A stretch of DNA of 64,000 bases from Actinomycetota bacterium (lineage in GTDB: Bacteria > Actinomycetota > Acidimicrobiia > Acidimicrobiales > JAJPHE01): the NCBI GenBank assembly GCA_027315345.1, contig DAHUYE010000043.1, positions 27,654 to 91,653 on the forward strand, given 5' to 3'. Below, one piece after another: positions 18,306-28,203 of this stretch (position 1 is the stretch's first letter; every line of letters starts with the position of its first letter). The position numbers were made by a program, and so were the translations under genes. The notes beneath the pieces are model-generated. The model saw nothing but the letters and a program-made list of their open reading frames with translations. It was not told the DNA's origin and made no database searches.

Positions 18306-18325
18306 TGAGCATTCCTGAGTATTCC
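18306..18325. promoter_or_regulatory. tandem 10-base repeat, operator-like, upstream of cysH
   Basis: TGAGCATTCC (18306-18315) is directly followed by TGAGTATTCC (18316-18325). It lies 32-51 bases upstream of the cysH start codon, in the gap shared with the divergent surface-protein gene. Two adjoining copies one helical turn apart suggest a protein-binding site. A TTGACT box just upstream on the cysH strand could be a -35 element. Confidence 0.4.
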
Positions 18326-18434
18326 AGTCAACTTTCTCAACAATCGGCGCGACGCCGGGGCCGCCCGAAGATTCCCGGCGCCCCTCCAACCGGTGCCCGC
18401 CGCCGGCCCGGGCCGGCATTAGGGTCCGGCCATC

Positions 18435-20750
18435 GTGCGGGGCGGACGCCAACACCGGGCTGTGCTGATCGGCCTCCTGGTCCTCGGAATCGCCTGTACC
18501 AGCGTGGTGGTGGGCCTCTCGGCCCGGCCGGCCGGCGCCGCCGGCACCGGTAGCGGGCCGGGGCCGGGAACGGTCGCCTCGCTGGCTTTCTCCCCCGCCC
18601 CGGTGGCCCCCACCGGCAGCCTGGCCCCGGGCCAGGCCGTGGACGTGACCCTTACCGCCCTGGATCCCTCCGGAGCACCCGTCAATGACGGCCTGGTCTA
18701 TCTGTCCCTGACCTCCACGGCGGCGGCGGCCGGGACCGCCTCGGTGGGAGGGACCGCCCTGACCTCCAGCCCGGAACCCTTCACCACCTCCCAGAACGGG
18801 CTGGTGGCCATCGCCTACGCCGCCGCCGACCCCCAGTGTTCGAGCGGTGGCGTATGCATCCCGGCCGCCTTCCCCACGGCCGGGGCCGATGAGATCCAGG
18901 CCTCGACGGCTCCGCCGTCCGGCTCGGGGGCCGGAGCGTCCGCCTCCCCGACCACGGCCCAGGACGCCTACTCCTACGCCCCGGCCGGCCCGGCGCCGGG
19001 CCCGGACCGCTACAGCTTCTCCCCCGATCCTCTGGCCGGCCCCGGCAGCCTCCAGGCCGGCCAGAGCGTGTCGGTGGTCCTCACCGTGACCCGGGCCTCC
19101 GGGGCGCCGGAGCCCCAGGCGGCCGTCTTCGTCTCCGTGGCCACCACCAGCGGTGGAGCCACCCCCCAGGTCACCTCGACCCAGTGCGCCCAGGGACAAC
19201 TCGGTTCCGCCCCAACCGACTGCACGACCGACGCCAACGGCCATCTGGCCCTGGACTACTCGGTGCCCAGCCCGGGGCCGGGCTCGACCCTGCCCACCAC
19301 GGGCCAGGATGCGATCACCGTCCAGAACCAGGCCGGCACCCCGACCGAATCGGCCACGGATGTCTATGAATACGGCGCCGCGTCCTACCACCTGTCGTCC
19401 ACGCCCATGGCGCCGACCGGGTCGCTGGGATCGAACCAGTCCGAGACCCTGTCCGTCACCGTCGTCGGGCCCGACGGGGTGGCGGTCCCTGACTGTCCGG
19501 TGTACCTGGTCCTGGCCGCGGCCAAGGACCAGGCCCCCGCCGGTTCGGCGGTGGCCACGGGAGCCACCCCCAGCCCGCAGAACCCGACCGGCGCCCCCGG
19601 CCTCGGCCCCAGCCCGGAGCCGTTCGACACCGACACCAACGGCGTGATCCTGGTGACCTACTCCACCCCCGCTGGCACGCCATCCAGCGGCATGGACGTG
19701 CTGGTGGCCCAGAACCGGGCCACCAACCCGGACGTGGGGGTCTTCGATCCCTATTCCTTCTCCTCCCCGGAGTTCTCCTTCTCCCCTGACCCCCTGGCCC
19801 CCGGCGCCTACCTCCACCCCGGCCAGAGCGTGACCACCACTCTTTCGGTGACGGCCTCGGCCCCCGGCGTCTATCTCTCCTTCGATCCGGCCCCGGGCGG
19901 GGGCTCGGCCTCGGTGGCCGGAGTTGCTCTGGGCCCCGCACCCAGCCCCTTCACCCCCGGCCCCGACGGCCGGCTCAGCCTCACCTACCAGGCCCCGGCC
20001 AGCCTCCCCAAGTCCGGGACCGACCGGATCGTGGTCCAGGACGCCGCCAGCGGGCCGGCCGCAGCCGCCTCGGACACCTACTCCTTCTCCCCCGGCCCGG
20101 CGGCCGGGACCGGCTCGGGGCCCGGCCCGGGCTACTGGCTGGTGGCGGCGGACGGAGGGGTCTTCAGCTTCGGTGGCGCCGGCTTCTTCGGGTCAACCGG
20201 GGCCATCCACCTGGCGGCGCCGGTGGTCGGGATGGCCGCTGCCCCCGACGGCGGGGGGTACTGGCTGGTGGCCTCCGACGGGGGGGTCTTCAGCTTCGGG
20301 GACGCCCGCTTCTTCGGGTCCACCGGGGCCATCCATCTGGCCGCCCCGATCGTGGGCATGGCCGCCACCCCCGACGGCGGGGGGTACTGGCTGGCCGGGG
20401 CCGATGGGTCCGTCTACGCCTTCGGGGACGCCCCGGCCCGGGGCGGGGCCAACGGAACCGGCCTGGCCGCCCCGGTGGACGGGATCGCCCCCACCGCCAC
20501 CGGGCTGGGGTACTGGCTGGTGGCCTCCGACGGGGGGGTCTTCAGCTTCGGGGACGCCGCCTGGTACGGCTCCACCGGCGGGGAGCACCTGAACGCCCCG
20601 GTGCTGGGCCTGGCCCCGACCGCCAACGCCGCCGGTTACCGCCTGGTGGCCCGGGACGGCGGGGTCTTTGCCTTCGGGAACGCCGCCTTTGACGGGTCCG
20701 AAGGGGGTGAAAGGCTCAATTCACCTGTCGTCGGGATGGCGACCACGTAA
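18435..20750 (+). CDS. large secreted protein: Ig-like domains plus GYWL-type repeats
   Basis: A 771-residue exported protein with a signal peptide (residues 1-36, LIGLLVLGIACTSVVVGL ending AGAA). Residues 45-560 hold four Big-like domains, each opening with a block such as FSPDPLAGPGSLQAGQSV and closing with a YSFSP-type strand. Residues 565-771 hold five repeats with cores like GYWLVASDGGVFSFGDA. The same repeat family is in the NlpC/P60 protein at 15029-16297. Start is GTG 18435. There is no sortase signal or membrane anchor at the C terminus. A structural or adhesive surface role is inferred; no enzyme motif is seen. The first five-sixths is low in complexity and rich in Pro, Ser and Thr. 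Confidence 0.8.
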   Translation: MRGGRQHRAVLIGLLVLGIACTSVVVGLSARPAGAAGTGSGPGPGTVASLAFSPAPVAPTGSLAPGQAVDVTLTALDPSGAPVNDGLVYLSLTSTAAAAGTASVGGTALTSSPEPFTTSQNGLVAIAYAAADPQCSSGGVCIPAAFPTAGADEIQASTAPPSGSGAGASASPTTAQDAYSYAPAGPAPGPDRYSFSPDPLAGPGSLQAGQSVSVVLTVTRASGAPEPQAAVFVSVATTSGGATPQVTSTQCAQGQLGSAPTDCTTDANGHLALDYSVPSPGPGSTLPTTGQDAITVQNQAGTPTESATDVYEYGAASYHLSSTPMAPTGSLGSNQSETLSVTVVGPDGVAVPDCPVYLVLAAAKDQAPAGSAVATGATPSPQNPTGAPGLGPSPEPFDTDTNGVILVTYSTPAGTPSSGMDVLVAQNRATNPDVGVFDPYSFSSPEFSFSPDPLAPGAYLHPGQSVTTTLSVTASAPGVYLSFDPAPGGGSASVAGVALGPAPSPFTPGPDGRLSLTYQAPASLPKSGTDRIVVQDAASGPAAAASDTYSFSPGPAAGTGSGPGPGYWLVAADGGVFSFGGAGFFGSTGAIHLAAPVVGMAAAPDGGGYWLVASDGGVFSFGDARFFGSTGAIHLAAPIVGMAATPDGGGYWLAGADGSVYAFGDAPARGGANGTGLAAPVDGIAPTATGLGYWLVASDGGVFSFGDAAWYGSTGGEHLNAPVLGLAPTANAAGYRLVARDGGVFAFGNAAFDGSEGGERLNSPVVGMATT

Positions 20751-20825
20751 AGAAGTCGCTGGAAGACTGTATTTCACTATGAGTGGCGCGCTACCCTCTC
20801 CACAGTGGCCCCGGGGAGGGTAAGG

Positions 20826-23273
20826 GTGGAGTTCCCCCCAGACGACGCGCGCTCCGTGGCGTGCGCTACCAGTGACCTGATCCTCGTCATAGACCGCGCC
20901 GGACGGGTGGCGGCCAGCTTCGGGCCCGCCCTGGAGGTGATCGGCTCCCCGGCCGAAGGCCTGATCGGGAACCGGGCCATCGGCCTGGTCCATCCCGATG
21001 ACCGCGGCCATGTGATCGACTACGTGGCCAAGCACCTCGAGCGACCGGAACTGGCCCAGAAGCTGGACCGCTTCCGGGTCCAGGCCTCCGACGGCACGTG
21101 GCGCCACCTGGTGGCCCGGGCCGTCAACCGCATCCACGACCCGCGCATCCGGGGCGTGGTCCTCACCCTGGCCGATGAGACCGATCTGCAGGCGGCCATG
21201 GCCGCCCTCACCGCCAGCGAGGGTCACTACCGCTCCATCCTGGCCGGCCTGGACGCCGCCGTGCTGGTCATGGACCGGGACGGAGCGGTGGTGTCGTGCA
21301 ACCCGGCCGCCGAGTCCCTCTTCGGCCAGCCCCGACCGGCCATGGTGGGCGACCGTCCCTTCGAGGCCCGGGTGGTGGACGAGGACGGCCGGGACCTACC
21401 CCCGGAGCGGTTCCCGACCCGGGTGGCGGCGCAGACCGGTAAGGCCAGCCGCGCCGTCCTCATCGGCATCGAACGGGAGGGCCAGCGGCGCTGGCTGTCG
21501 GTCGACACCGTCCCGCTGTCGGTTCCCGCCGAGGGCCGGCCCCTGGTGGCCGCCTCCTTCAGCGACATCACCGAACTGCGGGAGCAGTCCGACGCCGCCG
21601 CCCGCAGCGCCCGTCGCTTCCGCCGCCTGACGGCCCGCACCGGAACTGCCCTCCTGGTCTGCGAAGCCGACGGCACCCTCTGCTACGCCAACGACAGTGC
21701 CATCGACCTGTTCGGTCCGGGGCTGGCCGAGCTGGACGGGGTCTGCTTCGACGACCTGGTGCTGGCCGAGGACCTGGCCAGCTTCAACGCCGCCTTCGAC
21801 GCCGCCGTCCACCGCCCCGAGCGGCACCACGCGGTGGAGTTCCGGGGCGGCCGCCACCGTCCCGACGGGTCCATCCCCCACTTCGAGGGTCGCTTCACCA
21901 ATCTGTTGTCGGACCCCGACGTGGGCGGGGTCGTCATCAATGTCGAGGACGTCACCGAGCGGCGCCGGATGGCCGAGACCCTGGCCCATCAGGCTCTCCA
22001 TGATCCTCTCACCAATCTGCCCAACCGGTCCCTGTTCATGGACCGCCTCGAGCACTCCCTGCGCCGGTTGCAGCGGGGCCGGGCGCCGGTGGCGGTTCTC
22101 TTCGCCGACGTTGACCACTTCAAGGCCATCAACGACAGCCTGGGCCACAGCACCGGTGATCGGGTCCTGCGTTCGCTGGCCGGACGGTTGCGGGCCCTCC
22201 TGCGCCCGGGGGACACGGTGGCCCGCTTCGGCGGGGACGAGTTCGTGCTGCTCTGCGAGGACACCACCGCCGAGGCCGCCCTGGTCATCGCCCGGCGCAT
22301 CACCGGCCTGGCCGAGCCCATCTCCCGGGCCGTCAGTCCCTCTGGGGATCTGAAGGTGACCCTCTCGGTCGGGGTGGCCGTGGCCAGCGACCCGGACATC
22401 ACCCCCGGAGCCCTGCTGGCCAACGCCGACGCCGCCATGTACCGGGCCAAGGAGGAGGGCCGGTCGCGGGCGGCGGTGTACGACACGAGCATGCAGTTCG
22501 CCGCTCAGGGGCGGATGGAGACCGAGACGTCGCTGCGTCGGGCTCTGACCGACCAGGAGCTGCGCCTCGTCTACCAGCCGGTGGTGCGCCTGGACGACCG
22601 CCGGGTGGTCGGAGCCGAGGCCCTGCTGCGCTGGGAGAACCCCCGCCGAGGACTGTTGCACCCCGGTGACTTCATGGCCGTGGCCGAGGAGACCGGCCTG
22701 ATCGTGCCCATCGGCCAGTGGGTGATGGGCGAGGCCTGCCGCCAGGCGGCGGCGTGGACGTCGGCCGGGCACCCCACGCCGCAGATCTCCGTCAACATCT
22801 CCGGTCGCCAGCTCAGCGATCCCGGGTTCATCGATCAGGTCCGGAGGGAGATCGATGAGTCCGGCATCGACAGCTCCAGCCTCTCCCTGGAAGTGACCGA
22901 GAACGTGATCATGGCCGACCCGGACGGCTCCGCCACCGTCCTGGCCGGGCTCAAGGATCTCGGCGTGCTCATCAGCCTCGATGACTTCGGGACCGGCTAC
23001 ACGTCCCTCGGCTACCTGCGCCGCTTCCCGGTCGACGTGCTCAAGGTCGATCAGACCTTCGTGGGGGGTCTCGGGCATGACGCCGAGGACTCCAGCATCG
23101 TCTCGGCCATCCTGGGCCTGGCCGGCAGCCTCGGCCTGGCCACGGTGGCCGAGGGGGTGGAAACCGGTGAGCAGGCCGACGTGCTGACCGCCATGGGCTG
23201 CACCCACGCCCAGGGCTTCCAGTTCGGACACCCCGCCTCGGCCGAGGACCTCACCACCCAGATGTCCGCCTGA
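20826..23273 (+). CDS. PAS-PAS-PAS-GGDEF-EAL cyclic di-GMP protein
   Basis: An 815-residue soluble protein. Three PAS-type sensor domains lie at about residues 10-120, 130-260 and 270-385; GGDEF spans about 390-555 and EAL about 565-810. The GGDEF motif at 469-473 and the RxxD site (Arg460-Asp463) are intact, as are EAL at 598-600 and DDFGTGYTSL. It may make or degrade cyclic di-GMP depending on the PAS signal. GGGAGG six bases before GTG 20826 favours that start over the upstream GTG at 20805. It follows the surface-repeat gene by 75 bases, and a link to surface or adhesion control is an inference from context. Confidence 0.88.
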   Translation: MEFPPDDARSVACATSDLILVIDRAGRVAASFGPALEVIGSPAEGLIGNRAIGLVHPDDRGHVIDYVAKHLERPELAQKLDRFRVQASDGTWRHLVARAVNRIHDPRIRGVVLTLADETDLQAAMAALTASEGHYRSILAGLDAAVLVMDRDGAVVSCNPAAESLFGQPRPAMVGDRPFEARVVDEDGRDLPPERFPTRVAAQTGKASRAVLIGIEREGQRRWLSVDTVPLSVPAEGRPLVAASFSDITELREQSDAAARSARRFRRLTARTGTALLVCEADGTLCYANDSAIDLFGPGLAELDGVCFDDLVLAEDLASFNAAFDAAVHRPERHHAVEFRGGRHRPDGSIPHFEGRFTNLLSDPDVGGVVINVEDVTERRRMAETLAHQALHDPLTNLPNRSLFMDRLEHSLRRLQRGRAPVAVLFADVDHFKAINDSLGHSTGDRVLRSLAGRLRALLRPGDTVARFGGDEFVLLCEDTTAEAALVIARRITGLAEPISRAVSPSGDLKVTLSVGVAVASDPDITPGALLANADAAMYRAKEEGRSRAAVYDTSMQFAAQGRMETETSLRRALTDQELRLVYQPVVRLDDRRVVGAEALLRWENPRRGLLHPGDFMAVAEETGLIVPIGQWVMGEACRQAAAWTSAGHPTPQISVNISGRQLSDPGFIDQVRREIDESGIDSSSLSLEVTENVIMADPDGSATVLAGLKDLGVLISLDDFGTGYTSLGYLRRFPVDVLKVDQTFVGGLGHDAEDSSIVSAILGLAGSLGLATVAEGVETGEQADVLTAMGCTHAQGFQFGHPASAEDLTTQMSA

Positions 23274-23341
23274 GGCGGCCCAACCTCTAGCCTTGGCGCT
23301 GACGCCGCGTCTCCGGCGTGCGCTCGTAAAGGAGCCTCGAA

Positions 23342-23557
23342 ATGGTTCTGGCAAACCTGGCCGGGCCCGACACCATCATCCTTATCGTCGTCGTCGCCCT
23401 GGTGTTCCTCTTCGGTGGCAGCCAACTGCCGAAGCTGGCCCGGGGCCTCGGCTCGGCGTCCCACGAGTTCCGCAAGGGCCTCGAGGAAGGCGGCCAGGAC
23501 GCCGCCGCCAAGGACGCCGGGGCCGGCGGGACCGGTAAGCCCGACTCGGCCGGCTGA
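23342..23557 (+). CDS. tatA: TatA/E twin-arginine translocase subunit
   Basis: A 71-residue protein with an N-terminal membrane helix (IILIVVVALVFLFGG) followed by the amphipathic helix QLPKLARGLGSASHEFRKGL, the classic TatA/E layout with the conserved Phe-Gly hinge, then a polar Gly/Ala-rich tail. It forms the pore ring of the Tat export system in the cytoplasmic membrane. AAAGGAG precedes the ATG. No tatB or tatC gene is nearby, so the rest of the system must lie elsewhere. Confidence 0.9.
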   Translation: MVLANLAGPDTIILIVVVALVFLFGGSQLPKLARGLGSASHEFRKGLEEGGQDAAAKDAGAGGTGKPDSAG

Positions 23558-23628
23558 GCCCAGCTGGGGCCGGGACCCGGGTTCTGCCCTGGTCCCGCCG
23601 TCGCCCGGTCAACCCCGCCCCTCCCTTC

Positions 23629-24147
23629 GTGGCCAGACGCTTCATCCCCTTCGCCCTGCACCAGGCGGCCGAGCTCCTGCTGGCCGTCCTGCTCATCGTG
23701 GTGGGCATCCACGTATCCGGCCCGTCCCAGATCTTCCTGGTCGCAGGCGGCGTCTTGCTGGTCGTCCTGGCCGTGCTCAGCGACGGCCCCCTGGCCGCCT
23801 GGGAGCTGCTCAGCCGGCGGGCCCATCGGGTGGCGGACTGGATCGGCATAGCCGTGCTGGCCCTGCTGCCGGCTCTGCCGGGGCGAACCCTTCTGTCCGC
23901 CTTCCTGCTCGAGTTCAGCGCCCTGGCCGTGTGGCGCCTCAACGCCTCCACCCGCTTCGAACCCCGCCCGGCCCGAGTGCGACCGGCAGGTCCGGCGGGT
24001 GCGGTAGGTCCGGTAGGTCCGGCCCGGACCGGGGGGGCGGCGCCCTCGCCCGGGCTGGCCCCCGCCGCTGATCTGGCCCTGCGCCGCACCGCCCGCAAGG
24101 CCGGTATAGCCGCCGGGATCATCCGCCGCCGTAGGATGCGGTCGTGA
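23629..24147 (+). CDS. membrane protein of unknown function
   Basis: A 172-residue protein with about four hydrophobic segments in residues 5-105 and a basic, Pro/Gly-rich cytoplasmic tail that includes a collagen-like PAGPAGAVGPVGPA run and ends RRRRMRS. I do not recognise the family. The GTG at 23629 has no strong ribosome site. The stop overlaps the GTG start of the PaaX-like regulator by four bases (GTGA), so they share a transcript. Confidence 0.6.
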   Translation: MARRFIPFALHQAAELLLAVLLIVVGIHVSGPSQIFLVAGGVLLVVLAVLSDGPLAAWELLSRRAHRVADWIGIAVLALLPALPGRTLLSAFLLEFSALAVWRLNASTRFEPRPARVRPAGPAGAVGPVGPARTGGAAPSPGLAPAADLALRRTARKAGIAAGIIRRRRMRS

Positions 24148-25019
24148 GCCGCACGACCGTCCAGGTCCCGACCAGGCTGCTGGTCTTCGGCATGACCCGG
24201 GCCGATCACACCATCGTGCCCAGCGAGGTCATGCCGGTGGCCGAGGCGTGCGGTCAGAGTCCTGACCAGATCCGCTCCTGCCTGCGCCGGCTGGTGACCG
24301 AGGGCCTCTTCCTGCGCCGGGGCAGCGGCCGGGACGCCGTTTACGAAGCGACCCCGGCCGGCCTGGCCGCCATGGGGTCCACCATGGAGCGGACCCGGCT
24401 GGCCTACGTCCAGGACGCCGCCGGGCGGGGCTGGGACCGCCAGTGGCGCCTGGTCGGCTTCGCGGTGCCGGAACGCAACCGGGCGGCCCGGGATGCCTTC
24501 CGGGAGCGGCTCCTGGCCCTGGGAGGCAGCGCCGTCCAGGGCGGCCTCTACGTCTCACCCCATCCCTGGCACAAGGACGTCCGGGCCGAGGCCGACCGGC
24601 TCGAACTGGCCGACCAGATCACCCTGGCCACCACCGATGACCTGGAGGTCGGAGGCGAGCGCGATCCCCGTGAACTGGCCCGCCGCCTCTGGCAACTCGA
24701 CGAATTGGCCTCCCGCTACCGTCGCTTCAGCGACACCTACGGCCGCATCCCGGCCGAGCTGACCGCCCTGCGGGAGCGCCACGAGCGCCTGGCCGACGCC
24801 ACCTTCCTGCCTCTGGCCCTGGGCATGGCGGTGGCCTTCTCGGAGTGCTTCAGCCGGGACCCGCTCCTGCCCCCGGAACTGCTGCCCCGCCCCTGGCCGG
24901 GCCGGGAGGCCAGGGAGCTGACGGCCCGCTCCCGCCGCCAGGCCCTGGCCCTGCGCCAGGCCAACGGCCTGCCCCCGCTCTTCCGCCTCTTCGACGAGGC
25001 GATAGAAGCCCTGGGTTAA
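24144..25019 (+). CDS. PaaX family transcriptional regulator
   Basis: A 291-residue protein. An N-terminal winged helix (about 1-85; RLLVFGMTRADHTIVPSEVM and IRSCLRRLVTEGLFLRRGSG) is followed by the PaaX central and C-terminal domains (WRLVGFAVPERNRAARDAF, GSAVQGGLYVSPHPW, PRELARRLWQLDELASRYRRF). PaaX represses phenylacetate breakdown genes and is relieved by phenylacetyl-CoA, but relatives vary and no paa gene is in view. It overlaps the upstream membrane-protein gene by four bases and meets the convergent DUF2993 gene at its stop. Confidence 0.85.
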   Translation: MSRTTVQVPTRLLVFGMTRADHTIVPSEVMPVAEACGQSPDQIRSCLRRLVTEGLFLRRGSGRDAVYEATPAGLAAMGSTMERTRLAYVQDAAGRGWDRQWRLVGFAVPERNRAARDAFRERLLALGGSAVQGGLYVSPHPWHKDVRAEADRLELADQITLATTDDLEVGGERDPRELARRLWQLDELASRYRRFSDTYGRIPAELTALRERHERLADATFLPLALGMAVAFSECFSRDPLLPPELLPRPWPGREARELTARSRRQALALRQANGLPPLFRLFDEAIEALG

Positions 25020-25669
25020 CTGGACATGGCGGCTATGACCGCCGGCGGCACGGGGGTCATGGTGCAGGTGGCCGTGATGGCCGAGCCGGTCACGGTCAGG
25101 CTGAAGCTGCAGGCCGGCACGATCGGATTACGGGCCAGGTCCAGCGAGACCACCGTCACCCCCGAGACATCGATGTCGAGGACGTCGGCCGCCCCCATGG
25201 TGGCGCTGGCCTGGGCCTGCTGACCGCCCACGTCCACCAGGATCTGCCCCGAGGAGGTGAGGGCGATGGTCCGTCCGGCGGCGGCGGTCAGCTCCGGAGC
25301 GCTGATCGTCACCGCCGCCGTGCCACTGGCGATCGACTGGATGGTGACCTTGCGCTTGTGAATCAGCTCCTGGCGGTCGATGGCCACCTTGACCAGGTGC
25401 ACATGGACGCTCTGCAGGGTCAGCGAGGTGCCGGCCGGGACCTCCTCCAGGGTGAGGTCCACGGTATCGACCGAGCCCCGGCCCAGGACGTCGTACAGGA
25501 ACGGGAAGCCCCCGATGGAGGCCGAGGCGGAGCTGGCCCCGGTCGACTGCTTGGCCCGGTCAGCCATGGCCGTCTCGGCCACCCGCTTGGCCCCGAAGTC
25601 GGCGGCCACCGCCCCCAGCACCACGATGAGGAGGACGACCGAGGTCAGCCAGCGCAAGATTCTGAACAT
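25016..25669 (-). CDS. DUF2993 (LmeA-like) membrane-anchored lipid-binding protein
   Basis: A 217-residue protein with one N-terminal hydrophobic segment (ILRWLTSVVLLIVVLGAVAAD) and a DUF2993 domain beginning AAKRVAETAMADRAKQSTG-like text and GGFPFLYDVLGRGSV. Mycobacterial LmeA of this family binds phospholipids in the periplasm and supports lipomannan synthesis. The start ATG at 25669 is the first good one before the hydrophobic stretch. Its stop overlaps the PaaX stop by a few bases. It is a single gene, divergent from ctaC. Confidence 0.75.
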   Translation of the reverse strand: MFRILRWLTSVVLLIVVLGAVAADFGAKRVAETAMADRAKQSTGASSASASIGGFPFLYDVLGRGSVDTVDLTLEEVPAGTSLTLQSVHVHLVKVAIDRQELIHKRKVTIQSIASGTAAVTISAPELTAAAGRTIALTSSGQILVDVGGQQAQASATMGAADVLDIDVSGVTVVSLDLARNPIVPACSFSLTVTGSAITATCTMTPVPPAVIAAMSS

Positions 25670-25741
25670 GTCCGGGCGCACACTAGGAAAAGGCTCCCCC
25701 GGGTTGCCGTCAGCCTCTCTGTGCCCACTAGATTCCCAGCC

Positions 25742-26521
25742 GTGAGCACCTCGGCGAGCGCACCCTCTCGAGCCACGCCCGGACGGCGCCGCCTGGGCCG
25801 GGCCGGCCTGCTTGGCGCCCTGGCCCTGGCCCTGTCGGGCTGCACCTACAACTTCGAGAACTACACCGGGGCCACCACCCAGGGGCATCAGATCTTCAAG
25901 CTCTTCCAGGGCTTCGACATCACCGCCCTGGCCGTGGGGGTATTCGTCTGGGCCCTGATCTTCTGGTGCATCCTCGCCTACCGGCGCAAGAACCCCGATC
26001 ACTGGCCCCGCCAGACCCGCTACAACATGCCCTGGGAGGTGGCCTACACCACCATCCCCATCCTGATCGTGGCCGTCCTGTTCGGTTACACCGTGGTCAC
26101 CGAGAACAGCGTCGACGCCGTGGCCGCCAACCCCTCCAACCACATGTCCATCCAGGCCTTCCAGTGGGGTTGGCGCTTCACCTATGACAATCCCCCCGGG
26201 TCGACCCGGCCGGTCACCCTGCTTTCCGACCCCAACCACTACGCCACCTTCGAGATCCCCCTCAACGAGGTGACCCAGGTCGACCTGACCACCGCCGACG
26301 TCATCCATGAGTTCGACGTGCCCCGATTCGACTTCCAGCGCTACGCCCAGTCCGGCATCGAGAACACCTTCGATCTCACCCCGACCCAGACCGGCACCTA
26401 CATAGGGCGCTGCGCCCAGTTCTGCGGCCTGCACCACGATCTCATGATCTTCTACGTCAAGGTGGTGCAACCGGCCACCTTCCAGACCTGGCTGCAAAGT
26501 CAAGAAAGGTCGTCTACATGA
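25742..26521 (+). CDS. ctaC: cytochrome c oxidase subunit II, CtaC
   Basis: A 259-residue CuA-bearing subunit of the aa3 oxidase. A lipoprotein-type signal ([12 protein letters not shown]) leads to two membrane helices (about residues 55-80 and 100-120). The cupredoxin domain carries the CuA ligands in DVIHEF, and in [14 protein letters not shown] both Cys, the His and the Met. It passes electrons from cytochrome c-type donors to subunit I. GTG 25742 is chosen since it precedes the signal sequence. Its stop overlaps the ctaD ATG (ATGA). Confidence 0.92.
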   Translation: MSTSASAPSRATPGRRRLGRAGLLGALALALSGCTYNFENYTGATTQGHQIFKLFQGFDITALAVGVFVWALIFWCILAYRRKNPDHWPRQTRYNMPWEVAYTTIPILIVAVLFGYTVVTENSVDAVAANPSNHMSIQAFQWGWRFTYDNPPGSTRPVTLLSDPNHYATFEIPLNEVTQVDLTTADVIHEFDVPRFDFQRYAQSGIENTFDLTPTQTGTYIGRCAQFCGLHHDLMIFYVKVVQPATFQTWLQSQERSST

Positions 26522-28203
26522 CCCTGGTGGCCGAACGGCCGGTAGTGGCCCATGAGGAGCACCACGAGGAGCACCGCTCCGGGATCCTCTACTGGCTGAC
26601 CAGCACCGACCACAAGGTGATCGGTAAGAACTACCTGTACACGTCGGTGTTCTTCTTCCTGGTGGGCGGCCTGATGGCCATGTTCATCCGGGTCCAGCTG
26701 TTCTCACCCAACAACACCTTCGTCAGCCAGGACACCTTCAACCAGCTCTTCACCATGCACGGCACCATCATGCTGCTGCTCTTCGCCGGGCCCTTTGCCT
26801 TCGCCGGCTTCGCCAACTACATCGTCCCCCTCCAGGTGGGGGCGCCGGACATGGCCTTCCCCCGCCTGAATGCCCTGTCCTACTGGTTGTTCCTCTCCGG
26901 CGGACTCATCATGTTGAGCTCGTTCCTGGTGGCCGGGGGCGCCGCCGATTTCGGCTGGACGGCCTACGCCCCCCTGTCCAACTCCCTCTACACCCCAGGC
27001 GCCGGGGCAGACCTGTGGATCGTCTCGCTCTTCCTCACCGGATTCTCGGCCATCTTCTCCGGCATCAACCTGGTGGTGACCACCTACGGTCTGCGGGCGC
27101 CCGGCATGACCATGTTCCGCATGCCCATCTTCACCTGGAACATGCTGGTCACGGCCATCCTGATCCTCATCGCCTTCCCGGTGTTCACCAGCGCCCTGGT
27201 GATGCTGTACTTCGACCGCCACTTCCACACCCACATCTTCGAGACCAACGGGGGCGGCGTCCCGATCCTGTGGCAGCACCTGTTCTGGTTCTTCGGGCAT
27301 CCCGAGGTGTACATCCTGGCCCTGCCCTATTTCGGGATCGTCTCGGAGGTCATCCCCGTCTTCGCCCGTAAGCCGATCTTCGGTTACAAGGGCATCGTCT
27401 TCGCCACCCTGGCCATAGCCGGGCTCTCCACCGGGGTCTGGGCCCACCACATGTTCACCACCGGCGCCGTGCTTCTCCCCTTCTTCTCGGGCATGACCAT
27501 GCTCATAGCCGTGCCCACCGGCATCAAGTTCTTCGCCTGGATCGGGACCATGTGGCGGGGGTCGATCGTCTTTTCCACCCCCATGCTCTTTGCCGTCGGG
27601 TTCCTGGTGGTCTTCCTGGCCGGCGGCCTGTCCGGGATCATCCTGGCCGCCCCCCCGCTGGACTTCTACACCAACAACAGCTACTTCGTGATCGCCCACT
27701 TCCACGAGGTGCTGATGGGCACGGCCGTCTTCGGCGGCTTCTGCGGCTGGTACTTCTGGTATCCCAAGTTCACCGGGCGCATGTTCAACGAGAGGCTGGG
27801 CTGGGCCCACTTCTGGGTGATGTTCTTCGGTTTCTGGTTCCAGACCGTGCCCCAGTACCTGGTGGGCCTGCACGGCATGCCCCGCCGGATCGCCATCTAC
27901 CAGGCCTCCGACGGCTTCACCACCCTCAACCGGATCTCATCGGTGGGGGCCTGGCTGGTCGGCTTCTCCTTCGTCATCTTCCTGGTCAACATGTGGGTCT
28001 CCTGGCGCCGGCCCGTCCCGGCCGGAGGCAATCCCTGGGACGGCTACAGCCTGGAGTGGGCCACCACCTCCCCGCCTTCGCACCACAACTTCGAGCGCAT
28101 CCCCCCCATCCGCTCCGAGCGGCCGGTGTGGGACATGAACCACGCCGACATCGAGGACATCCAGCCCCACGGGAGCCACGGGAGCCAGGGGAGCCATAAA
28201 TGA
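26518..28203 (+). CDS. ctaD: cytochrome c oxidase subunit I, CtaD
   Basis: A 561-residue, 12-helix heme-copper oxidase core (A type). Seen are the low-spin heme ligand in FTMHGTIM, the CuB/Tyr cross-link motif [20 protein letters not shown] with the CuB histidines, the K-channel segment [15 protein letters not shown] and the heme ligands in FVIAHFHEV. It reduces oxygen to water and pumps protons. The C terminus ends in a short Gly-Ser-His run made by small repeats. It is coupled to ctaC upstream and ctaF downstream by ATGA overlaps. Confidence 0.95.
   Translation: MTLVAERPVVAHEEHHEEHRSGILYWLTSTDHKVIGKNYLYTSVFFFLVGGLMAMFIRVQLFSPNNTFVSQDTFNQLFTMHGTIMLLLFAGPFAFAGFANYIVPLQVGAPDMAFPRLNALSYWLFLSGGLIMLSSFLVAGGAADFGWTAYAPLSNSLYTPGAGADLWIVSLFLTGFSAIFSGINLVVTTYGLRAPGMTMFRMPIFTWNMLVTAILILIAFPVFTSALVMLYFDRHFHTHIFETNGGGVPILWQHLFWFFGHPEVYILALPYFGIVSEVIPVFARKPIFGYKGIVFATLAIAGLSTGVWAHHMFTTGAVLLPFFSGMTMLIAVPTGIKFFAWIGTMWRGSIVFSTPMLFAVGFLVVFLAGGLSGIILAAPPLDFYTNNSYFVIAHFHEVLMGTAVFGGFCGWYFWYPKFTGRMFNERLGWAHFWVMFFGFWFQTVPQYLVGLHGMPRRIAIYQASDGFTTLNRISSVGAWLVGFSFVIFLVNMWVSWRRPVPAGGNPWDGYSLEWATTSPPSHHNFERIPPIRSERPVWDMNHADIEDIQPHGSHGSQGSHK

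Noticed and set aside
20805..23273. GTG start at 20805 for the PAS-GGDEF-EAL gene
   Set aside because: The GGGAGG site lies between this codon and the GTG at 20826, which is therefore the better start.
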